Positions 43,824-55,201 of a stretch of 64,000 bases of DNA are shown here, piece by piece. This DNA comes from Gossypium raimondii (taxonomy: Eukaryota; Streptophyta; Magnoliopsida; Malvales; Malvaceae). Within the stretch, counting starts at the first letter, position 1, and the number at the start of each line of letters is the position of its first letter. The translations under genes and the position numbers were made by a program. The notes beneath the pieces were generated by a model. It did no database searches. It was not told where the DNA came from and saw only the letters and a program-made list of their open reading frames with translations. The DNA lies in assembly GCF_025698545.1 (NCBI RefSeq), contig NC_068577.1, positions 23,577,250 through 23,641,249 of the forward strand. The letters run 5' to 3'.

Positions 43824-44942
43824 TGTAGCAACCCGATTTTTAATAGTGTCAGAAGCATCAGCTTTGAAACCCTATTTCCATAGTTGAGTATGTAAATATT
43901 AAATATTAATATTTGCAAGGTTAATATAGAAACATATTAAATTTTGGTCAATTTTTCGAATTGATAGTTAATTAAGGTAAGTGACTAAATTGTAAAAGTT
44001 TATTGTTATATATTTTTTAAATGACCAGTTGAGCGATTAGACCACTTTTAAATGGTCAAATAGTGGTGGTGGACAACAATATCCACTAACTTAGAGTAAT
44101 CATGCTTATGGTTAATTAATTAAAGTTTATTAAGATTAATTAAAAATTAAACTAAATATAAAAGACAAAATTACAAGAAAAAGAAAGCCATTTCCTCATC
44201 TTCTTCTTCTCCACCGAATGCAAAAATAAAGAATATGATTTGAGCTTTCAAAACTTTTAGCTTTGATTTTAGTCATGTTCTTATAATTTTTATGTTTTTG
44301 AGGTTGTAGGAGCTTGATTTAGTAGCCCATGTACCAATTTGCAAAATGGTTAAAGTATTTGAAAGTTTCCATTATTGATTTCTTGAACAAATTTGTGTTA
44401 AACTGTTAGATTTTAAGCTTAGATGTGAAAAAGGACTAGATTGTAATGTTTAATTGTTAGTTTTTGAACATAAGGACTAAAGTGTAAAAATTGTGAAATT
44501 GATGTGAAATTTTGGTAATAATAGATAATAGAGAGTCATAGAATGATGTGATTAAGGTCAGTTTCAAAGTCGAAGTTCAAAATTGAAAGATACTATTATT
44601 TTTGTAAAACTTCAAAGGTATTCAAAAATGAAATTCAACTGGTTCATGCATAATACGGGACGATTAAAATGTTTTTTATTGATAAATTTAATTGAATAAT
44701 TGTATAAATTGGGAATTGAACCAAATTGAAGATAATTGGGGAAAAGTAAAAATTTTCGATTAGTTCTTAAAGACTCATTGTTGTTGTTTTACAAGGTAAG
44801 TTCATATGGAACTTACTAAATTAATTTTTGAATTTTATTTATTTCAATTGTATGTTTATATTTGAGTGAATTTGTAGAAATTGGCACATTTGGCTATTTA
44901 TGGACTAAATTGTTAAACGTGAAACTGTTAACTATACAAGAA
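43824..44942 (+). repeat. Gypsy LTR (host LTR of the right-hand nest), part 1
   Basis: Starts TGTAGCAACCCGATTTTTAA, the plus-sense counterpart of the ends of the solo LTRs at 14955-25407 and 58387-61275. It is interrupted by a Del element (TSD AGTAC), a copia-like solo LTR (GTGTG) and a minus-strand solo LTR (GAAGG). The remaining parts are 55101-55196, 57519-58381 and 61281-61914, about 2.7 kb in all. It interrupts the LINE at 43823. Confidence 0.75.
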
Positions 44943-44947
44943 AGTAC

Positions 44948-44999
44948 TGTAACACCCTAAACTTGGCCTAGACGTTACGATCGGGTTTAGGGTGTTACA
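44948..44999 (+). repeat. Left LTR of the Del element, collapsed to 52 bp
   Basis: TGTAACACCCTAAACTTGG at one end and GGGTTTAGGGTGTTACA at the other, with only 52 bp in total, against 2217 bp for the right LTR. It keeps both LTR termini and the TSD, so an internal deletion of about 2.2 kb is inferred rather than truncation. Confidence 0.8.
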
Positions 45000-45019
45000 T
45001 TTAGCGGTATTAGAGCAGG
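45000..45019 (+). promoter_or_regulatory. Worn tRNA-iMet primer-binding site
   Basis: CGGTATTAGAGC at 45005-45016 matches 10 of 12 bases of the usual TGGTATCAGAGC and lies directly after the left LTR. Confidence 0.7.
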
Positions 45020-45337
45020 GTTGCAAAACTTGGGCTGTGAACATTGGGTTCCAAAATTGGTCTCCAAAAGAACTGGTTTTCAAATAACTTGGATCATTTT
45101 TAAGTATGTATGTAGTACACCGAGTCTCCGGCACCGATCTTGTAAGTATTTCTGAACTTAGAAAGAACTTTCTAAAAATACTGTAGTTAGTACTTTTTGA
45201 AACTGTGCTGAGTTAGTTAGAAACTGAAACCTCTGGAATACTTCTGAATTCCTGATAATTTACGCATAAAATATCTACTAATAAATACTAGAACTGATGC
45301 ATAAAATTTTATAATGTAGATTAATTTAAAATATACG

Positions 45338-46500
45338 ATGAGCACTCGTACAACTCGCGATCATGGTATTCGTGGGCGCGGTAGAGGCTGTAGGGGGCTG
45401 AGCTGAGTCTTCCTCTTTGGACAACATGCCAAATTTAGACACGAGTGAGACACCGGTTTCGCCTGATACTGAGACTAGGTCTCAAAGTCACTCGGTTGGG
45501 GACGATACACTGCCCCAAGCCATGTTGATGGTGTTGGAGAGGGTCGTTAGACCCCATTCTGGATCTGGAGGCTGTGGGTCAATAACTGAACGACTCCGGT
45601 CCAATGGAGCTGAGCTGTTTAGGGATGTCACTAAAGTCGCCCCTACTGTGGCTGAGTATTAGTTGGAGGCCACCGGAAGGATTATGAACGACATCGATTG
45701 CACTCTTGAGCAAAAACTAAAGGGTGTAGTCTCTTTGCTTCACGACAAGGCATATCAGTGGTGGTTGTCAGTTGAGGAGGGTACTCAGCCGAATCGTCTG
45801 AACTAAGACTATTTTTAAGACTGCTTTCCAGGGAAAATATGTGGGTGCGAGCTATGTTGATGCTCGTAGGGGTGAGTTCATGAATTTCAAGCAAGATGAT
45901 AGATTTGTGGCCGAATATTAGGCCGAGTTTCTGAGGTTGAGCCGTTACGCTCAAGGCATGGTGGCATCTGAGTATGAGAAATACGTCTATTTTGAGGACG
46001 GCTTGAGTAATAATCCGAGGGTACTAATTGCTCCGTAAAGAGAGCGTGAGTTTGTTGTTCTGGTGGATAAGGGGAAGATCACCGAGGAGGTTAAGCGCGT
46101 GGAGCGCCAGAATAGGGATCGTAAGAGAGGCAAGAAGCCCTCTAGTTCTGTTCAGAGGCCTAAGAAACGAGTCGAACCTGATGAGCCTTTTAGAATGGGG
46201 GTTCCTATTGCTCCTACTGGGATTCACCCATGTGGTGATTGTGGTAGGCGCCATCCGGGCAAGTGTTGGAGGAGGATAGGGGCTTGTTTGTGGTGTGGGT
46301 CTTTGGAGCATCGTATTAGAGAGTGTCCACAGCGTGTTGATCAGATGTAAACTTTAGGATCGAGTTTTATACAGCCTCAAAAGGCAGTTCAGCAGCCACC
46401 TAGGGGTCATGGACCGGCTACGGGTGGTAATGGTATGAGTCGAGAGTAAAGAGCACAGGACAGAGATGCTAGTCAGACAGAGGCGAGACAGCCTGTACTG
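45338..46500 (+). pseudogene. Del-type gag remnant with zinc knuckles
   Basis: Begins MSTRTTRDHGIRGRGRG. It includes LRSNGAELFRDVTKVAPTVA, VSLLHDKAYQWWLSVEEGTQ, GASYVDARRGEFMNFKQDDR, EFLRLSRYAQGMVASEYEKY and VERQNRDRKRGKKPSSSVQR (basic region), then CGDCGRRHPGKC and CLWCGSLEHRIREC. The last is a complete CX2CX4HX4C zinc knuckle. Gag packages the element RNA. Stops are seen at 45406, 45661, 45803 and 46036. The open pieces are 45417-45662 and 46063-46350. Confidence 0.87.
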
Positions 46501-46509
46501 GTTTATATG

Positions 46510-46930
46510 ATCACAGAGACATCTCTATGGAGTGTACTTCTAGTGAGATTATTGTACCAAGTCCGTTAGGGTTGTTTGTTCGGGTTAATAAACTTTATAG
46601 GAATGTACCGTTGGAAGTACAAGGGACTATGTTTCTGGCTAATTTGATGGAGCTGTTGTTTGGGAAGTTTGACTTAATTCTGGGTATGGATTAGTTGGTT
46701 GAGCACCGAGTTAGTCTAGAATATGCGACTAAGATGGTTGTTCTAAGGACAGTGTATGATAAGGAAGTGGTTGTGATCGGTAAGCGTCGAGATTAGTTGT
46801 CTAATGTGATCTCCGCTCTAGTGGTAAAAAAATTGGTTCGGAAAGGGTGTGATGCGTACTTGGCCTACATTAGTGTTTCAGTTACTGAGGACTCTTCTGT
46901 CAGGGATATTAAAACAGTGAGTGAATTTCT
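46510..46930 (+). pseudogene. Del-type aspartic protease, degraded
   Basis: Faint codons in mixed frames: SMECTSSEIIVPSPLGLFVR, VNKLYRNVPLEVQ, LMELLFGKFDLILGMDXLVE and HRVSLEYATKMVVLR. The family's FDVILGMDWL motif is kept with W changed to a stop. The catalytic DTGA-type site was not found. Confidence 0.7.
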
Positions 46931-47870
46931 AAATGTCTTTCCTAAGGAGTTACCTAGTTTACCTCTGAATCGGGAAGTTGAGTTCGGTATTGAGCTTCTA
47001 TCGAGTACAGCTCCAGTGTCCATCGCTCCATACCGTATGGCACCGAAGGAGCTTACAGAGCTTAAGGCTCAACTTCAGAAGCTTCTGGATCGTGGTTTCA
47101 TCTGCCCTAATGTGTCTCCGTGGGGAGCACCGTTCTGTTTGTAATGAAGAATGATGGTACCATAAGGATGTTTATTTACTACCGGCACTTGAATAAACTA
47201 AATGTGGAGAACAAGTATTCACTTTCGAGGATCGATGATTTGTTTGATCAGTTCCAAAAGGCTTCAGTGTTCTTGAAAATAGATCACCGATGTAGGTATC
47301 ATCAACTTAGAGTTAAGGAAGTTGATGTTTATAAGACTGCATTTAGGACTCGTTATGGGCACTACGAGTTTCTAGTTACACCCTTTGGTCTAATGAATGC
47401 TCTGACTGCATTCATGGATCTGATGAGCTGAGTTTTTTAGTTGTATCTGATCAGTTCATCGTAGTCTTCATCGACGATATTTTGGTTTACTCTAACACTA
47501 AGGATGAGCATGATGAGCATTTTAGAGTAGTGCTTCAGATACTTCGAGAGAAATAACTCTACACTAAGTTGAGCAAGTGTGAGTTCTGGTTGCGAGAGGT
47601 AACTTTTCAAGGGCACGTGGTTTCTACTGAGGGAATCTGAGTTGATCCTAGAAAGATTGAGATGGTGCTTGATTGGAAACAACCTAAGAATGTATCTGAG
47701 ATCCACAGTTTTCTAGGTATTGCGGGTTATTATCGATGGTTTGTCAAGGGATTCTCTCTGATTGCAGCTCCTTTGACTAAGCTTCTGCCCAAGGGAGTTC
47801 CTTTTGTCTAGACTGATGGGCAACAATCGAGCTTCGAGAAGCTCAAGTCTGTTCTGACTTAGGCTCCTAT
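46797..47870 (+). pseudogene. Del-type reverse transcriptase
   Basis: Pieces: [76 protein letters not shown] frameshift follows, then [60 protein letters not shown] (catalytic Asp kept in KID) and [20 protein letters not shown]. The frame shifts again at 47431 and continues [20 protein letters not shown], keeping the IDD catalytic pair, with [20 protein letters not shown] and [16 protein letters not shown] as thumb. All catalytic Asp residues are present but the frame is broken at least three times. Confidence 0.88.
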
Positions 47871-48270
47871 TTTTTTATAGCCTAAATTTGGTAAGGAGTT
47901 TGTAGTGTATAGTGATGCATTGCACGTCAATTTGGGATGTGTACTGATGCAAGATTGTAAGGTTGTGGCTTATTCGTCCCTTCAGCTTAAGTCACATGAG
48001 GGGAATTATCCGATACATGATCTCAAGTTAGCTGTTGTGGTTTTTGCGTTAAAGATCTGGAGGTATTATCTTTATGGTGAGAGGTGTATCATCTACACTG
48101 ATCACAAGAGCCTCAAGCACCTCCTTACTTAGAAGGATTTGAATCTTAGACAACGTCGATGGATTGAGCTGCTTAAAGATTATGACTGTAAGATAGAGTA
48201 TCATCCTGGTAAGGCTAATGTGGTGGCCGATGCTCTCAGTTGTGGAGCGATAACTGATTTGAGAGCGATG
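47871..48270 (+). pseudogene. Del-type RNase H
   Basis: [20 protein letters not shown] (Asp of YSDAS kept), [40 protein letters not shown] (family [15 protein letters not shown]; the Glu is now Lys), [32 protein letters not shown] and [12 protein letters not shown] (VADALSRK-type ending, Asp kept). One stop splits it at 48130. The Glu-to-Lys change would disable the active site even without the stop. Confidence 0.88.
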
Positions 48271-48831
48271 TTCGCTCGTCTTAGTCTGTTCATTGATGGA
48301 AGTTTGTTGGCTGAGTTGCAAGTTAAGCCGACTTGGATAGGGCAGATTTGAGAAAAGCAGTTAGGGGATGAGTCTTTGGTTCTGCGATTTCGTCAAGTTT
48401 AGAGTGGCAGTACATCTGATTTTGGGCTGAATAAAGATGGGGTTCTGTGTTTTCGAGGTCGAATTTGTGTGCTGAATAAGTTTGATCTGAGACAGTCGAT
48501 TTTAAGGGAGGCGCATAATAGCCCTTATGCTATGCATCCCAGTGGTAATAAAATGCATCGCGATCTTGGTGAGTTGTACTGGTGGCCGAGTTTGAAGCGT
48601 GAGGTGACGGATTTTGTTGTTTATTGTCTAATGTGCCAGCAGATTAAGGCTGAGCACCAGTTGCCTTCAGGTTTGCTCCAACCTTATAAGATTTCCTTAT
48701 GGAAATGGGAACGAGTAATGATGGACTTCGTTAGTGGGTTTCCCTTGACACCCACTAAGAAGGATTCTATTTGGGTCATCATGGATTGATTGACCAAGTC
48801 CACTCATTTTATTCCAGTTCGAACGGACTAC
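48271..48831 (+). pseudogene. Del-type integrase, first part
   Basis: The zinc-binding domain appears as REAHNSPYAMHPSGNKMHRD (two His), LGELYWWPSLKREVTDFVVY and CLMCQQIKAEHQLPSGLLQP (CxxC), then KWERVMMDFVSGFPLTPTKK (catalytic Asp of the first strand kept). SIWVIMD follows, then a stop where the family has DRLTKSAHF, and STHFIPVRTDY. The frame then ends where the solo LTR 48832-51905 begins. Confidence 0.88.
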
Positions 48832-51800
48832 TGTAACACCCCTAGCCCGTATCCGTCATCGGATTAGGGTCAAGAGGCATTACCGACCAAAACACACTTA
48901 TAACAGTTTTTCATTTTAAATCATGTACAAAGTTATAATAACTCATTTACAACAAAATTTCAAATTCAAATAGTAACCAACAAATTAATCATATAAATCA
49001 CATTCAGTCATATTAAACATATAACTAACAAAATCAAAACATAATTATTTAACTCTTTCACATACACAAATTATGCTCCAGAAATTTCAATCACTTGTTC
49101 GAATCAACTAGCCTGCCACAAATCTTGTTACACATGCTTATTAATTCCACTATTTGAATTATACATACTTCTCACTCATGGCATTCGACTTATCAAATTA
49201 TATGACAGCTTATTACACTACAATTCCATGCGCATAGTAATATTATAGCATAACCGAATATACTTTTGATGCTATTCTATTATGCACACTTCACCTTAAA
49301 ACAAAAGCCATTCAATATAAGCCTTATAAATATATAACATGAATCATATGCTCAACTCTCTAATAGAATTCAAATACCTAATAAAATTAAACATTTTATT
49401 CATAATTTTATACACACATATTAAACCAAATAAATTATTAACTTACCACATGGTAAATTATGCTTTTAATACCATCTATATATATATATACATGCATAGT
49501 CACCATATCAATATGAACCATTAAGAAACCGAACCTAAACAACTAACCATTCAAGCATAAACATGTGCACACTTTACCATTCATTTTATCATCAATTCGA
49601 CTAGTAAGATAATTTTTAAATTTATAAACTCGTCTCATTACAGTAATATTTATCGATTAAACACCATTGACAATCCAAGCATACTTATCTCGCATATAAA
49701 TTATCAAGTTTAAACCTCAAATGCCAACCATTCAAACATCACCTATTCGGTCATTGGCACAACATCTCAATAATTCATACCATTTCCATCTCTCAAACTT
49801 AAGCTTAACACACTATCTCATAATCTTATATCAAAACAATATATCACTTATAAATAATCAAATGACCATTATAATTCCTACCTAAAAATCAAATTTACAA
49901 GTAATCATATATATAACTTAGTTCATATAAACTTATAATGATCAAAATCACAACCATCACCACATTAACATCACATAACCGAATCATAAACAAATACATC
50001 ACTTACATATATATGAAGCATACTTTCAAAAAGGAGCTTATACCATGACTAAATATTCACAACTATTAGCAACATAATCAAGCCATTTTCGCATGGTTGT
50101 ATAAACACACTTCAAAACCAAGCATATCAAGCTAGACTATACATCCATATGACATAAATATAAGTTTTCTTTCAAGGTACCAAAATAGATATTGATAGTG
50201 TGATGATGTTCCTCAACGATCCTGAGCTCAAGTTAGCTTTCAAAATCTATAAAACAACGAATAAACATACAAAGTAAGCTTGGAAAGCTTAGTAAGCCAT
50301 AAGCAAATAAATTAATGCAAGAACATTTATAAATCATTTCGAAACAACCAAACCTAACAAACTCCGTACATATATATAATCCCATTTCTCATAAAGCTCA
50401 CATAATCACCTTAATCATCAACACTTACCTTTTCTTTCAAAGTTCGTATAAACTTAACACTTACCTTAATCATTTAAAATGAACTCACATTCAGTCTTGC
50501 CATGTCTTTGCCCGTAGAACCATTCGGAATCAAAAGGATACGCGGATAGCTCAAAAAGCTCGTACAATGCCAACATCCCATACGTGGTCTTACATGTAAT
50601 CAAATAACAATGCCACTGTCCCAGACAGGGTCTTACACGTAATCATATACGATGCCAATGTCCCAGACACGGTCTTACACGTAAATCTCAAATCGATGCT
50701 AACGTCCCAGACGTGGTCTTACACAAAATCACATATCAGAATCCTATGGTTTGTACGGGGCTTTCGGATGTCATAATTCAATCGTATCAACTCGTAAAGA
50801 ATTTTCCCATGCATAAAATAATTTGGCATTCACACATATATTCATTAAAATTCAATTCAGCATTTATAATACATATACATTCAATTTAACGACATTTATT
50901 TACTTATTAACTTACCTCGGACGAAGACAAACCGACTAGAACGGCTATTCGACAACTTTCGACTTCCCCCGATCCAAATCCAATTTCTTTCTCTCTTGAT
51001 CTAAATTAATTCAAATTCATTCAAAAATGCAAAATTTGGGCATTTTTCACTTTAGCCCCTAACATTTCATATTTTCTCAATTTAGTCTCTATTTCAAAAA
51101 TAACACAAAATACACCAAATTTCACTAAACCCAACTATAGCCAAATTTTGCTAAGGTTCATAGCAACCCATTTATTTCATTTATTTCACATTTCAACCCC
51201 TAAATTTACAAATTTCACAAATAAATCCCTAATTTAGATTTTTATAAAAAATTACTTAACAAAATTTAATAATCTATCAACACATATTTATTTTTCATCA
51301 TCAAACAACAAAAATATCAAGCTATCATCAATGGCAACTCACAAATTCGTCAACCAATTCAAAAATTAGGACACGGGCTAGCTAGAATACGAAGCAACGA
51401 TATCAAAAACGTAAAAATTATCAAAAATCGAAATAAAAACATACCTCAATCAACACCTTCAATTGTCGAATGTACAAAAGCTTTAAAGCCTTCTTTTTCT
51501 TTTCTTAATTCGGTGAAAGAAAGATGAACTAATGCATGGCTTTATTTTATGTGTTATTATATTAACATATTTAACTAAATTACAAAATTAACATTTATGA
51601 ATTAATTAGAAAACCATATAACAAAAGCCCATAACCGTCCACTACATTGTTCCATGGTCAAATATCCACTTAAGGACTTCACCTTTAATTAATTAAAGAA
51701 ATTTAACACTTTAACAAATAGCATGATACTTTTTCATTTTACGCGATTAAGTCCTTTTTTTTTAAATTGAGCACACAAACGGTAAAATTTTCACACACAT

Positions 51801-51905
51801 AAATTAACATGCTCTAGGCACCAAAAATAATATTAAAATATTTTCTGACTCAAATTTGTGGTCCCGAAACCACTGTCCAACTAAGGTCTAAACTGGGCTG
51901 TTACA
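48832..51905 (-). repeat. 3.07 kb gypsy solo LTR inside integrase
   Basis: Starts TGTAACACCCCTAGCCCGTA, ends ACTGGGCTGTTACA, with the perfect 5-bp duplication ACTAC at 48827-48831 and 51906-51910. Integrase codons stop and resume exactly at these points. It holds no internal domain. Its minus orientation follows from its homology with the plus-sense LTR ends. It contains a minisatellite (50562-50730). A further plus-sense hint is that GGTTTCGGGACCACAAATTT reads from its other strand near 51850-51875. Confidence 0.93.
50562..50730. repeat. Minisatellite of about 45-50 bp units in solo LTR
   Basis: Four units with AATGTCCCAGACACGGTCTT and ACACGTAATC, at about 50566, 50610, 50655 and 50702. It lies in the same relative place as the different minisatellites in sister LTRs (24536 and 59988). 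Confidence 0.8.
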
Positions 51906-52480
51906 ACTACTCTCTGCAAAAGTTAAAAAAGCTCTAAATCTCTGAGATTATAAGACTGCATGGGATTTCTATTTCAAAAATTTCTTATAGAGATCCTCGC
52001 TTTACTTCTTGGTTCTGAAAAAAACTGCATGAGGCTCTAGGTTCAAGATTAGACTTTAGTACTGCGTTCCACCCTCAGACCGATGGTCAATCTGAGAGGG
52101 TAATTCAGATGCTGGAGGATATGCTTCGAAGCTGTGCGATTGATTTTCGAGGTAGTTGGGAGGATTTTCTGCCATTAGCTAGGTTCACCTATAATAACAG
52201 TTTCCAGTCTAGCATCTAGATGACACCTTACGAGGCTTTATATGGTTGTAAGTTCGTACTCCGCTATGTTGGGCTGAGTTGGGTGAGCATCAGATTTTGG
52301 TTCCTGAGTTGGTTTCCGAGGCTGAGATTAAGGTTAGACTGATTCAAGATCGTTTGAAGGCAACTTCTGATAGACAACAGTCCTATGTGGATCTGAAAAG
52401 GGGAGATATCGAGTACTTTGTGGGTGACTTCGTATTTCTTAAGGTTTCTCTGTGGAAGAAAGTTTTGAGATGCGGTCGTT
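51906..52480 (+). pseudogene. Del-type integrase, second part
   Basis: Resumes YSLQKLKKL, then a ISKISYRDPRFTSWF stretch (family ISDRDPRFTS; the catalytic Asp of SDRD remains only as RD), LHEALGSRLDFSTAFHPQTD, GQSERVIQMLEDMLRSCAID (catalytic Glu kept) and FRGSWEDFLPLARFTYNNSF. After a shift it continues ELVSEAEIKVRLIQDRLKAT, SDRQQSYVDLKRGDIEYFVG and DFVFLKVSLWKKVLRCGR (GPY/F-type C-terminal region). Confidence 0.87.
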
Positions 52481-52488
52481 AGGGCAAG

Positions 52489-52860
52489 TTGAGTTCTAGG
52501 TTCATTGAGCCGTATCGAAATTTGAAACATGTCAGACCGATCACTTATCAGTCAAAGCTACCTCCAGAGTTAGACCGTATCCATGATATGTTTCACGTCT
52601 CGATATTAAGATGGTACCGATCTAATCCATCTCATATCGTCTCTATTGAAGAGATCGAGGTTAGACCAAATTTGACTTTTGAGGAGGAGCCGATTTAGAT
52701 TTTCGATCATGATATTAAGGTTCTAAAGAGCAAGCCTATCCTGTTGGTTAAGGTTCTATGGCGGAATCATGGTATTGAGGAAGCCATGTGGGAACCTGAG
52801 GACTCGATGCGTCAGCAGTATCCTCATCTGTTCGGATTAGGTAAATTTTGAGGTCAAAAT
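52489..52860 (+). pseudogene. Del-type integrase end and chromodomain
   Basis: SSRFIEPYRNLKHVRPITYQ, LPPELDRIHDMFHVSILRWY and HIVSIEEIEVRPNLTFEEEP, then, after a stop, LLVKVLWRNHGIEEAMWEPE and DSMRQQYPHLF. The last part is a chromodomain: aromatic residues in VLWRNHG and WEPE are those that contact methylated histone tails in this family. It marks the element as a chromovirus of the Del/Tekay kind. Confidence 0.85.
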
Positions 52861-52940
52861 TTCTTTTAAGGGTAAAGTTGTAACGCCCCACTTAATTTAT
52901 TTCTGTTTCTATAAATACTTGACACAAATATCTGTCTGCT

Positions 52941-53142
52941 TCAGTGGTTAAATGATATGGGTGTGTGTATAAGGTCTTGGGTTCAACTCCCACTTTTGGC
53001 AAATTTTGGTTATTTTTCTAATCCAATCTTTACCTTTGTTAAGTGGACTTATATAAAATTGTTTGTTAATCCATATCAGAATAAGCCTGTTAGTTCGAGT
53101 GGTAAGATGTTAGTGTGTTGGAAGTCTCGTGCTTGAGTCCTT
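52941..53142 (+). promoter_or_regulatory. Two tRNA-like A-box/B-box segments near LTR 5' end
   Basis: Segment 1: TCAGTGGTTAAATGATATGG (52941), then GGGTTCAACTCCC (52979-52991). Segment 2: TAGTTCGAGTGGTAAGATG (53091-53109), then GTGCTTGAGTCCTT (53129-53142). The second pieces resemble GGTTCGAATCC B-boxes. The arrangement matches the pair at 5183-5398. Confidence 0.45.
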
Positions 53143-53794
53143 ATGTGAGCGTAGTTGATATTTTTGCTTCGGTGGTGGTTAGTGGTTAATGGTTCAGTGG
53201 TAGTGGGATTCTGAGTTAGTGGGTGGTTATGGATGTGGATGTAGTGGAATTTGGGTCAAATTGGTTTTCCTTAAAAATCTCTCCCTTTTTGGAAATCTGA
53301 TGTCCTTTTTTTCTTTTTCTCTGTATTTTTTTCTGTTCAACAGAATTTTCTTATCGTTTTCCCCCTTTTAGAAAAATTGTTTTGCCAAATTGGGGTGTTT
53401 CGATTCATTGTGTTCATACGTTTGGTAACTAAGGGTAGTATGTTTTGCTCGAGTAAGGAGCTTTTCCTTTAAAGCCATTTAGAACATGGTTGTTTTTTCC
53501 ACTGGTTTTGAATTGGTGTTTTTGACAGTAGAGAATCGAAAGATGCTGAGTTCTTCTCTTGCGAAATCGTAGGCGGAGTCGTTCGGGAATCAGGTAAGCG
53601 TTGAACACTTGAATTTCTTCGTAGTTAATTTTCGTTGGTTCGATTTATTTGAGGATTAATATTGGTTTTGGGAAGGTTTATGTCGATTGTAGGTTCTGGT
53701 GGTCTCGGGAGTGTTTTCGCATCAAAATCGAACCAGGTGTGTTCTCAAAACGTAAAAATTGGGTTTTGACGTAAGTTGAAAAAGCATTTTGTTG

Positions 53795-54055
53795 ACGCCA
53801 CATGGGTCTATACCTAGCCATGTGGTTGGTCGTGTGTGAGACACAGCCATGTGTTCGACGAAGGCATGGCCATGCGCAAGACACGACCGTGTGGTGGTGT
53901 GGGTGTTGCCATGTGGGCAATACGGGTTAGCCCAAGAAGCGCAGGTGGGCCCACACAAGCATGCCACACGGGCATACGGGTTAAGGTCAGGCCGTGTGGG
54001 CCACACAAGCAAAGCCAATCTGGACATGTGGGCCCAAACGGGCATGTGGGCCCAA
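53795..54055. repeat. CACACGG/GTGGGCC palindromic cluster in Del LTR
   Basis: Many imperfect copies of GCCATGTGG, CACACGGGCATACGGG and GTGGGCCACACAAGC, self-complementary across tens of bases. All open frames in this stretch, on both strands, follow from this composition. Confidence 0.65.
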
Positions 54056-55201
54056 AATTCTAAATTTTTTCTAGGGTCGCACGGTTCGTTCTGATCAACT
54101 GTGGGCCTACCGTAAGGTCGGTAAGGGCTAACCAAACTCTAAATTATGTTATCTAATTTTTTGATAGTTTGCTTGTGTAGGATGCCGATAAGTACATATG
54201 TTCTATTAAGTATATATCTGTGATCTGTATATGAGTGTGTTATGCATGATTTTACTGTATCTGTTATTCTACACCTGTGACTGGGTGGGTTTTGTATATG
54301 TGGAGGAAGTGATATGTACGATGACCTTTCACCGATATTCTGGCAGCTTAACTGCATATTATCTATTGTGTGTCGTATCGGCACTATATGGTGTGTACGG
54401 ATGGGTGGGTGTTTTTAACCCCACATGGTGTGATGGGATGGTCGGAGTTGGTGTGTAGAGGATGGGGGTAGGATTATGCACATCTGTTCTATATATCTCA
54501 CTCTACTATCTGTATCTATAAAGGACTTAAGTCTGAATCTGAATTTGATTGTATATGTGATTTTTGTATGTTTGGCATGTCTATTTATGTTGGGTTACAC
54601 ACTAAGTTTACGAAAACTCACTTCTGTTTTTCTGTTTTGTACAGGTAATCGACAGACTTAGGCAGATCAATATAGCGGAGTCTCACGGTGACCATATGTT
54701 TTTAAACTATTTTTAATTAATAATTTTGATTTAATTAAGGCTTATTTCTGGGAGTTTTGTAATTAAGGGACTCTCCGGACTGTTTGGATTTATTTTGGAT
54801 TTAGATTTTTATTTAAATTTTTAATTGCGATGATTGGCTAAAAATATGGTTTTACTAAAAATAAAGGTTTTTTAAAAATACGAACGAGATTTTCAAATGT
54901 AACGATTTCTAAGACTTCCGCTATAAAATATTCTTTGGCAACTGAACGAATTAAGTAACGTTTTCAGTAGTAGTTATAAACAAATATGGGCGATGAAACT
55001 AGGATGATTTATTCAAACGACCCTATTTTCAAAACCCTTCTTTGTAATATCTCTGGATTCAACTGTAACGTCTAGGCCGGGTTTGGGGTCTTACAAGTAC
55101 AAGGTACTGATATGAATGCTACATGTTTAAAGGATTTTTCTGACATATGTATTCTGATAAAAGGCTTGAAATGATATGATTACGATAATGGTGCCTGTGT
55201 G

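Larger units (their letters stand above)
44948..55095 (+). mobile_element. Del/Tekay-type Ty3/gypsy element, degenerate
   Basis: 10.1 kb with perfect duplication AGTAC (44943-44947 and 55096-55100). Order: left LTR collapsed to 52 bp, primer-binding site, gag, protease, RT, RNase H, integrase, chromodomain, right LTR (52879-55095, 2217 bp). Subtracting the nested solo LTR (48832-51905) leaves about 7.1 kb. Many stops and shifts make it inactive. Clade is set by the domain order and by the chromodomain-like C-terminus. Confidence 0.9.
52879..55095 (+). repeat. Right LTR of the Del element
   Basis: 2217 bp, TGTAACGCCCCACTTAATTT to GGTTTGGGGTCTTACA, then AGTAC. The preceding TTTTAAGGGTAAAGT is a worn polypurine tract. 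It contains paired tRNA-like segments (52941-53142) and a palindrome-rich GTGGGCC/CACACGG cluster (53795-54055), where several long open frames on both strands are compositional. Confidence 0.87.

Noticed and set aside
43824..44999. Full-length left LTR of the Del element
   Set aside because: The AGTAC duplication shows the Del element starts at 44948; 43824-44942 is unrelated to its right LTR and belongs to the older host LTR.
50562..50730. CRISPR-like repeat array
   Set aside because: Units are imperfect and nearly contiguous without unique spacers; it is a minisatellite in a plant LTR.
52941..53142. Genuine tRNA genes
   Set aside because: No acceptor stem or full cloverleaf could be drawn; only box-like motifs with tRNA-like spacing remain.
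53678..54135. Several overlapping open frames on both strands, one of 137 codons
   Set aside because: They fall in a CACACGG/GTGGGCC palindromic cluster of an LTR, where long frames on both strands are expected from composition.
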